This document shows positions 60,135-64,000 of a DNA stretch of 64,000 bases, piece by piece (position 1 is the stretch's first letter; each line of letters starts with the position of its first letter). The DNA is taken from positions 254,029 to 318,028 of the forward strand of contig JAJVIM010000012.1 of the NCBI GenBank assembly GCA_022071955.1, read 5' to 3'. The notes beneath the pieces are model-generated. The model did no database searches and was not told where the DNA came from. It saw nothing but the letters and a program-made list of their open reading frames with translations. This DNA comes from Anaerolineae bacterium (GTDB taxonomy: Bacteria > Chloroflexota > Anaerolineae > 4572-78 > J111). Both the position numbers and the translations under genes were made by a program.

Positions 60135-61245
60135 CGGCGGCCCCCTGTTCCAGAATTGCTTCCGGCGACTGTCGCCGCCGCCACCACTCCTGAATGAGCG
60201 GCACAATTCGCTCGGCGGTGATGAACAAAATAATGATAGCCTGGATGATCAGCACCACCTCGCGGGTCACATCAGATGAGCGCTCCATAATTTGCGCGCC
60301 GGTGCGCAGGTAACCGTAAAACAGCCCGGCGATGGGCACGGCGCGGGGATCGTTGCGGGCCAGCAGGGCCACCACAATTCCCTCAAACCCAATCCCCAGC
60401 GACAGGTTGAGCGTGAGCTGTTTGAGCAGCCCCATACTCAAATGCGCCCCGGCCAGCCCGGCCAAAATCCCGCTGACAGCCATGCTCAGGGCGATGACCC
60501 GTTTGGCGTTGACGCCGCCGTATTCGGCAAATTTTATATTGGCTCCCAAAATGCGGATTTCATAACCCAACGGCGTGCGCGACATTAAAAACCAGGTAGC
60601 CACAATAGCTGCAATGGTGATAATGAACATCACCGTTACCCGCGTGCCGGGGATGATCACCGGCAGTACCGCCGAATTTGGAAAAAACTCGGTGGCGACA
60701 AAACCGGCGGTCGGGTCTTTGAGGTACTGGGTTAAAATAAAACGATAAATTTGCAGCGCGATAATATTGAGCATCAGCGTGCTGACAATTTCATCGGCAT
60801 TTAAATAGGCTTTAAGGACACCGGGAATTAACCCCCATAAAAAACCGGCCGTACCGGCGGCGATGAGCGCCACCCCAATGTGGATAAATGCCGGCGCGTT
60901 AAGATAAAGGCTGACCACGCCGGCAGCGAGCGCCCCAATAAAAATCTGGCCTTCGGCCCCCAGGCTGAACTGCCGGGCGCTGAAAACAATAGCCACGGCC
61001 AACCCCACCAGAATCAGGGTAGTGCTGTCTTCCATCCAGTTGCCAAAGCGGTTAATCCCGCGCAGCGACAGGCCGCCATCGACCCACGAAATTTTAGGCA
61101 GCGGGCCGGTCAGCAGGTCACGGTACGCGCCAACCGGGTCATCGCTGACCAGCGAGGTGATCACAAAACCTATCGCCAGAGCGATGATGATAACGGCGAT
61201 AATCCGCACCCATTCCAAAAGAAACTGTTTTCGTTTAACGGTCAT
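60124..61245 (-). CDS. Nucleoside ABC transporter permease (NupP/YufP-like)
   Basis: 373 residues with about ten TM helices. FSLGAEGQIFIGALAAGVVS and GANIKFAEYGGVNAKRVIAL are conserved in the first permease of BMP-type transporters. It pairs with the second permease to form the channel. Its start overlaps the ATPase stop by 4 bp. Confidence 0.92.
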   Translation of the reverse strand: MTVKRKQFLLEWVRIIAVIIIALAIGFVITSLVSDDPVGAYRDLLTGPLPKISWVDGGLSLRGINRFGNWMEDSTTLILVGLAVAIVFSARQFSLGAEGQIFIGALAAGVVSLYLNAPAFIHIGVALIAAGTAGFLWGLIPGVLKAYLNADEIVSTLMLNIIALQIYRFILTQYLKDPTAGFVATEFFPNSAVLPVIIPGTRVTVMFIITIAAIVATWFLMSRTPLGYEIRILGANIKFAEYGGVNAKRVIALSMAVSGILAGLAGAHLSMGLLKQLTLNLSLGIGFEGIVVALLARNDPRAVPIAGLFYGYLRTGAQIMERSSDVTREVVLIIQAIIILFITAERIVPLIQEWWRRRQSPEAILEQGAADVV

Positions 61246-62792
61246 AGCATCTGCTCTAATTCTGCGGGAGATTGTTTTTTGATGCCCAGCATGTACAGGC
61301 CCAGCTCTTCTTCGGTGAGGTCAGGCGTGTTGTGAAAAATACCGGCAATCTGGCCTTTGTACATCACCGCAATTCTATCGGCCAGGCTCATCACCTCGGC
61401 CAGGTCCGCCGAAATCAGCAGCACGGCTTTGCCCCGGTTGCGCTGCTCCACCAGTTGGCCGCGCACAAACTCGCTGGCCCCAATATCAACGCCGCGGGTG
61501 GGTTGGGCGGCAATCAGCAGCGCCGGATCGGACGAAAATTCGCGGGCCAGCACAACTTTTTGCATATTGCCGCCGGAGAGCGAGCCAATCGGCGCGTTGT
61601 AGCCGGAAGCGCGAATATCAAATTTTTGCATCAATTGCTGGGCGGTGTCTTTAACTTTGGCCGGGCTGAGCAGCCAGCCCCCCCGGGTAAAGGGCGGCTG
61701 AAAATAACGGTCAACCACCAGATTCTCGGCGATGGTGGCGTCCAAAGCTACGCCGTTGGTCAGCCGGTCTTCCGGGATGTGGGCCACCCCGGCCTGACGC
61801 ACGCCGCGCGGGCCGTGTCCCAAAATCGATTGGCCATCGACCAGCACTTTGCCGGTGGTGGCCGGCTTCAGGCCGCTCAGCACCTCGGCCAGCGAAGTTT
61901 GGCCGTTGCCCTCTACCCCGGCAATCCCCAAAATTTCGCCGCCGTACACGTTAAACGACACCTCACGCAGGCGCGGCTGGCCGGTTTCGGAAATGTAACT
62001 GAGGTTTTCAATCCGGGCCACCGCGTTACCACGCTGCTGCGGCGGTTTGTCAATTTGAAAGAAAACCGTGCGGCCCACCATCATCCGGGCAATATCCTCC
62101 TCGGTAACGCTGGCCGTGCTGATGGCATCGCCGGTGACGGTGCCGTGGCGCATCACCGTGACCCGGTCTGAAATTTCTTTGACTTCCACCAGTTTGTGGG
62201 TGATAAAAATAACGGTTTTGCCCTGGTTTACCAGCCGCCGGACGGCCTCAAACAGGTCGTCGGTTTCCTGAGGAGTCAACACGGCGGTCGGCTCGTCTAA
62301 AATCAGCAAATCCGCGCCGCGATAGAGCGTTTTCAAAATTTCAACCCGCTGGCGCATGCCCACCGGCGTTGACTCAACCCGGGCTGTCGGTTCAACTGCC
62401 AGGCCGTATTCTTTGGACAGCGACTCGGTAATTCTAACCGCTTCCTCAAAATCGATGACCTGCCCGCGGCGGGGTTCCTGGCCCAGCACTACATTTTGGG
62501 CAATAGTAAACGATGGTACCAACATAAAATTCTGGTGAACCATGCCAATCCCCAGATCGATGGCGTGGTGGGGGTTGTGAATTTTGACAGGCCGGTTGTT
62601 GAGGATGATCTGGCCGCTGGTGGGTTGTTCCAGACCGTACAAAATTTTCATCAACGTGCTTTTACCGGCCCCGTTTTCGCCAACCAGCGCGTGGATTTCG
62701 CCCTTTTCCACGGCAAAATTAACGTCCCGGTTGGCCACAACCCCGTTGGGGTAAACCTTGATGATGTCCTTCATTTTTACAAGTGGGGGCAT
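61242..62792 (-). CDS. Nucleoside ABC transporter ATPase, double-domain (NupO/YufO-like)
   Basis: 516 residues with two ABC domains. Walker A of domain 1 is GENGAGKST, with Walker B LLILDEPTAVL; domain 2 has the degenerate Walker A of this family (GVEGNGQTSL) and signature LSGGNMQKVVLAREF. This double arrangement is typical of RbsA and BMP-type importers. I start at 62792, after GGAG; the frame extends 33 bp upstream. It follows the binding-protein gene past a 13-bp hairpin. Confidence 0.93.
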   Translation of the reverse strand: MPPLVKMKDIIKVYPNGVVANRDVNFAVEKGEIHALVGENGAGKSTLMKILYGLEQPTSGQIILNNRPVKIHNPHHAIDLGIGMVHQNFMLVPSFTIAQNVVLGQEPRRGQVIDFEEAVRITESLSKEYGLAVEPTARVESTPVGMRQRVEILKTLYRGADLLILDEPTAVLTPQETDDLFEAVRRLVNQGKTVIFITHKLVEVKEISDRVTVMRHGTVTGDAISTASVTEEDIARMMVGRTVFFQIDKPPQQRGNAVARIENLSYISETGQPRLREVSFNVYGGEILGIAGVEGNGQTSLAEVLSGLKPATTGKVLVDGQSILGHGPRGVRQAGVAHIPEDRLTNGVALDATIAENLVVDRYFQPPFTRGGWLLSPAKVKDTAQQLMQKFDIRASGYNAPIGSLSGGNMQKVVLAREFSSDPALLIAAQPTRGVDIGASEFVRGQLVEQRNRGKAVLLISADLAEVMSLADRIAVMYKGQIAGIFHNTPDLTEEELGLYMLGIKKQSPAELEQML

Positions 62793-62822
62793 CTGGCTGC
62801 TCCAGAAAACAGATTTATTAAG

Positions 62823-62852
62823 CACAGAGGCGCACGGTGGTGCGCCTCTGTG
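62823..62852 (-). promoter_or_regulatory. Intercistronic hairpin after the binding-protein gene
   Basis: CACAGAGGCGCAC (62823-62835) and GTGCGCCTCTGTG (62840-62852) form a 13-bp stem with a GGTG loop. No U-run follows, so it is more likely an mRNA-stabilising or processing hairpin than a terminator. Confidence 0.6.
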
Positions 62853-62867
62853 GGGTATAACACAGAT

Positions 62868-63980
62868 TTATTTGAAAGCGGTATCGACCTTGATTTCGCC
62901 GTTGATTATCTTTTGTTCGGCGTCGTCAATCATCTTTTTGACATCATCGGGCGTGTTCTGCTCGTAATATTTATTGCGAGCCAGCCCCACGCCGCCTTCG
63001 GCAATCCCCAGCGACTCAATGGTGCCGTATTTGAGCTGGCCTTTCAGGTGCAGATCCAGCGCGCGGAAGAGCGAATTGTCCACATTTTTCATCATCGAGG
63101 TCAAAATGCGGGCGGCCTGTTCCGGGTCAGCTTCCTCAACAATCAGCGCCTGGTCAGAGTCAACGCCCAAAGCATAGCGGCCATCCTCGGCAGCGGCCTC
63201 AAACACACCCTGGCCGGTACCACCGGCAACCTGGAACACAATATCGGCGCCCTGGCTGTATTGGGCTTTGGTCAGCTCTTTACCTTTGGCCGGGTCGTTC
63301 CAGCTATCGGCAAACTGGCGAATCGCCGTAATATTGGCGTTGGCGTCTTTAGCCCCCTGCTCGTAGCCCACCATAAAATCGAGAATAATGGGGATTTCCT
63401 GCCCGCCCACCGAGCCAATCACCGCATCGGGATTCATGCCGGGCAAATCTTTGGTGGTCATCGCCCCGGCGTACAGGCCGGCCAGGTAAGAGCCTTCATT
63501 TTGCTTGTACAACACCGAGTACACGTTGGCGCAGCAGCCACTTTCGTAGTTAACCGGCGCGTCAAAAATGATAAATTTCTTGTCGGGGTACTGCGGAGCC
63601 ACCTGCTCCAGGTACGAGATCATCTGGAACGTGCCCACAATCAGCACATCGTAATCTTCGTTGGCCGCGGCATCTACCAGCGCGGGTTCCCAACCTACTT
63701 CATCAATCCCGGCCTCGATGGTTTTGGCCTGGATGCCCAGCTCTTTTTTGGCCCGGTCAATACCGCGCTGCGCCGAGTCAAAAAACGATTTATCGCCCAA
63801 CACGCCGTTAATAAATAACACCACTTTTAACGGTTCCTGATTGCTGGCGGCCGGTTGAGCGGCGCTGTCGCCGCCGCTGCTGCTGGCGGCCTCCGGGGCC
63901 GGTGTGGCTGCCCCGCCACAAGCGGCAGCAAGCAGGGCAATTGCGATTACGGTAAACAAAAACACCAATTTGCGAGTCAT
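62868..63980 (-). CDS. BMP-family nucleoside-binding lipoprotein
   Basis: 370 residues. Signal and lipobox IALLAAAC (Cys 21), then an Ala/Ser/Pro linker. Conserved BMP features: VVLFINGVLGDKSFFDSAQR, GWEPALVDAAANEDYDVLIV, PDKKFIIFDAPVNYES, GSVGGQEIPIILDFMVGYEQ, VAGGTGQGVFEAA and LGVDSDQA. It captures nucleosides outside the cell for the ABC importer encoded downstream. AAGGAGGAG lies before the ATG. Its promoter is probably beyond the right edge, as only 20 bp remain. Confidence 0.94.
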   Translation of the reverse strand: MTRKLVFLFTVIAIALLAAACGGAATPAPEAASSSGGDSAAQPAASNQEPLKVVLFINGVLGDKSFFDSAQRGIDRAKKELGIQAKTIEAGIDEVGWEPALVDAAANEDYDVLIVGTFQMISYLEQVAPQYPDKKFIIFDAPVNYESGCCANVYSVLYKQNEGSYLAGLYAGAMTTKDLPGMNPDAVIGSVGGQEIPIILDFMVGYEQGAKDANANITAIRQFADSWNDPAKGKELTKAQYSQGADIVFQVAGGTGQGVFEAAAEDGRYALGVDSDQALIVEEADPEQAARILTSMMKNVDNSLFRALDLHLKGQLKYGTIESLGIAEGGVGLARNKYYEQNTPDDVKKMIDDAEQKIINGEIKVDTAFK

Positions 63981-64000
63981 ATTGTTGTCTCCTCCTTTGA

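Overview
The window looks like part of a Chloroflexota chromosome, probably from the Anaerolineae/Ardenticatenia side of the phylum. This is an inference from gene content, not a database match. The supporting features are GC-rich DNA, secreted lipoproteins with long Pro/Thr linkers, a 12-repeat cadherin-like surface protein, large PAS/GAF histidine kinases, a Tat-exported reductive dehalogenase, MAK32-like sugar kinases and DUF5107. Most promoters I can see use an extended -10 (TGn then a TATAAT-like hexamer).

Left third (1-24.3 kb): cell surface and signalling. On the minus strand lie an OmpA-like gene cut by the window edge with a coiled-coil partner, a small Cys protein/mscL/receiver operon, a lipoprotein, the giant cadherin-repeat protein, an OmpR-type regulator with a receiver-kinase, a histidine-less DHp fragment, and an operon of one amino-acid-type binding protein plus three multi-sensor kinases. 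Two operator families tie these together. A GTGCAA direct-repeat box lies 83-89 bp upstream of three minus-strand operons. A TTAAGAA box with three repeats at 11-bp spacing precedes the mscL operon and the cadherin-repeat gene. A divergent NarX/NarL-like pair (22.0-24.3 kb) leads into the next region.

Middle (24.4-45.7 kb): a reductive dehalogenase cluster (rdhA, a 2-TM rdhB-like gene, an rdhC/NosR-like flavoprotein, a small anchored protein, apbE), then a TPR protein, a decayed CRP/FNR gene, an LPETG-tailed surface protein, a thioesterase, small membrane proteins, pyk, dcd, sbcD-ricT-holB and two large exported or membrane proteins. Three tRNA genes (Pro, Gly, CAT) close the plus-strand block.

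Right third (46-64 kb): one long minus-strand series for nucleoside and pseudouridine salvage. A BMP-type binding lipoprotein, a double ABC ATPase and two permeases import nucleosides. Two nucleoside hydrolases, PsuG, four PfkB-family kinases, an amidohydrolase and an ADP-ribosylglycohydrolase-fold enzyme process them. A GAF/SpoIIE phosphatase and two genes of unknown function are embedded. Dispersed palindromes, a 97-bp MITE-like insertion and a repeat island interrupt the series.
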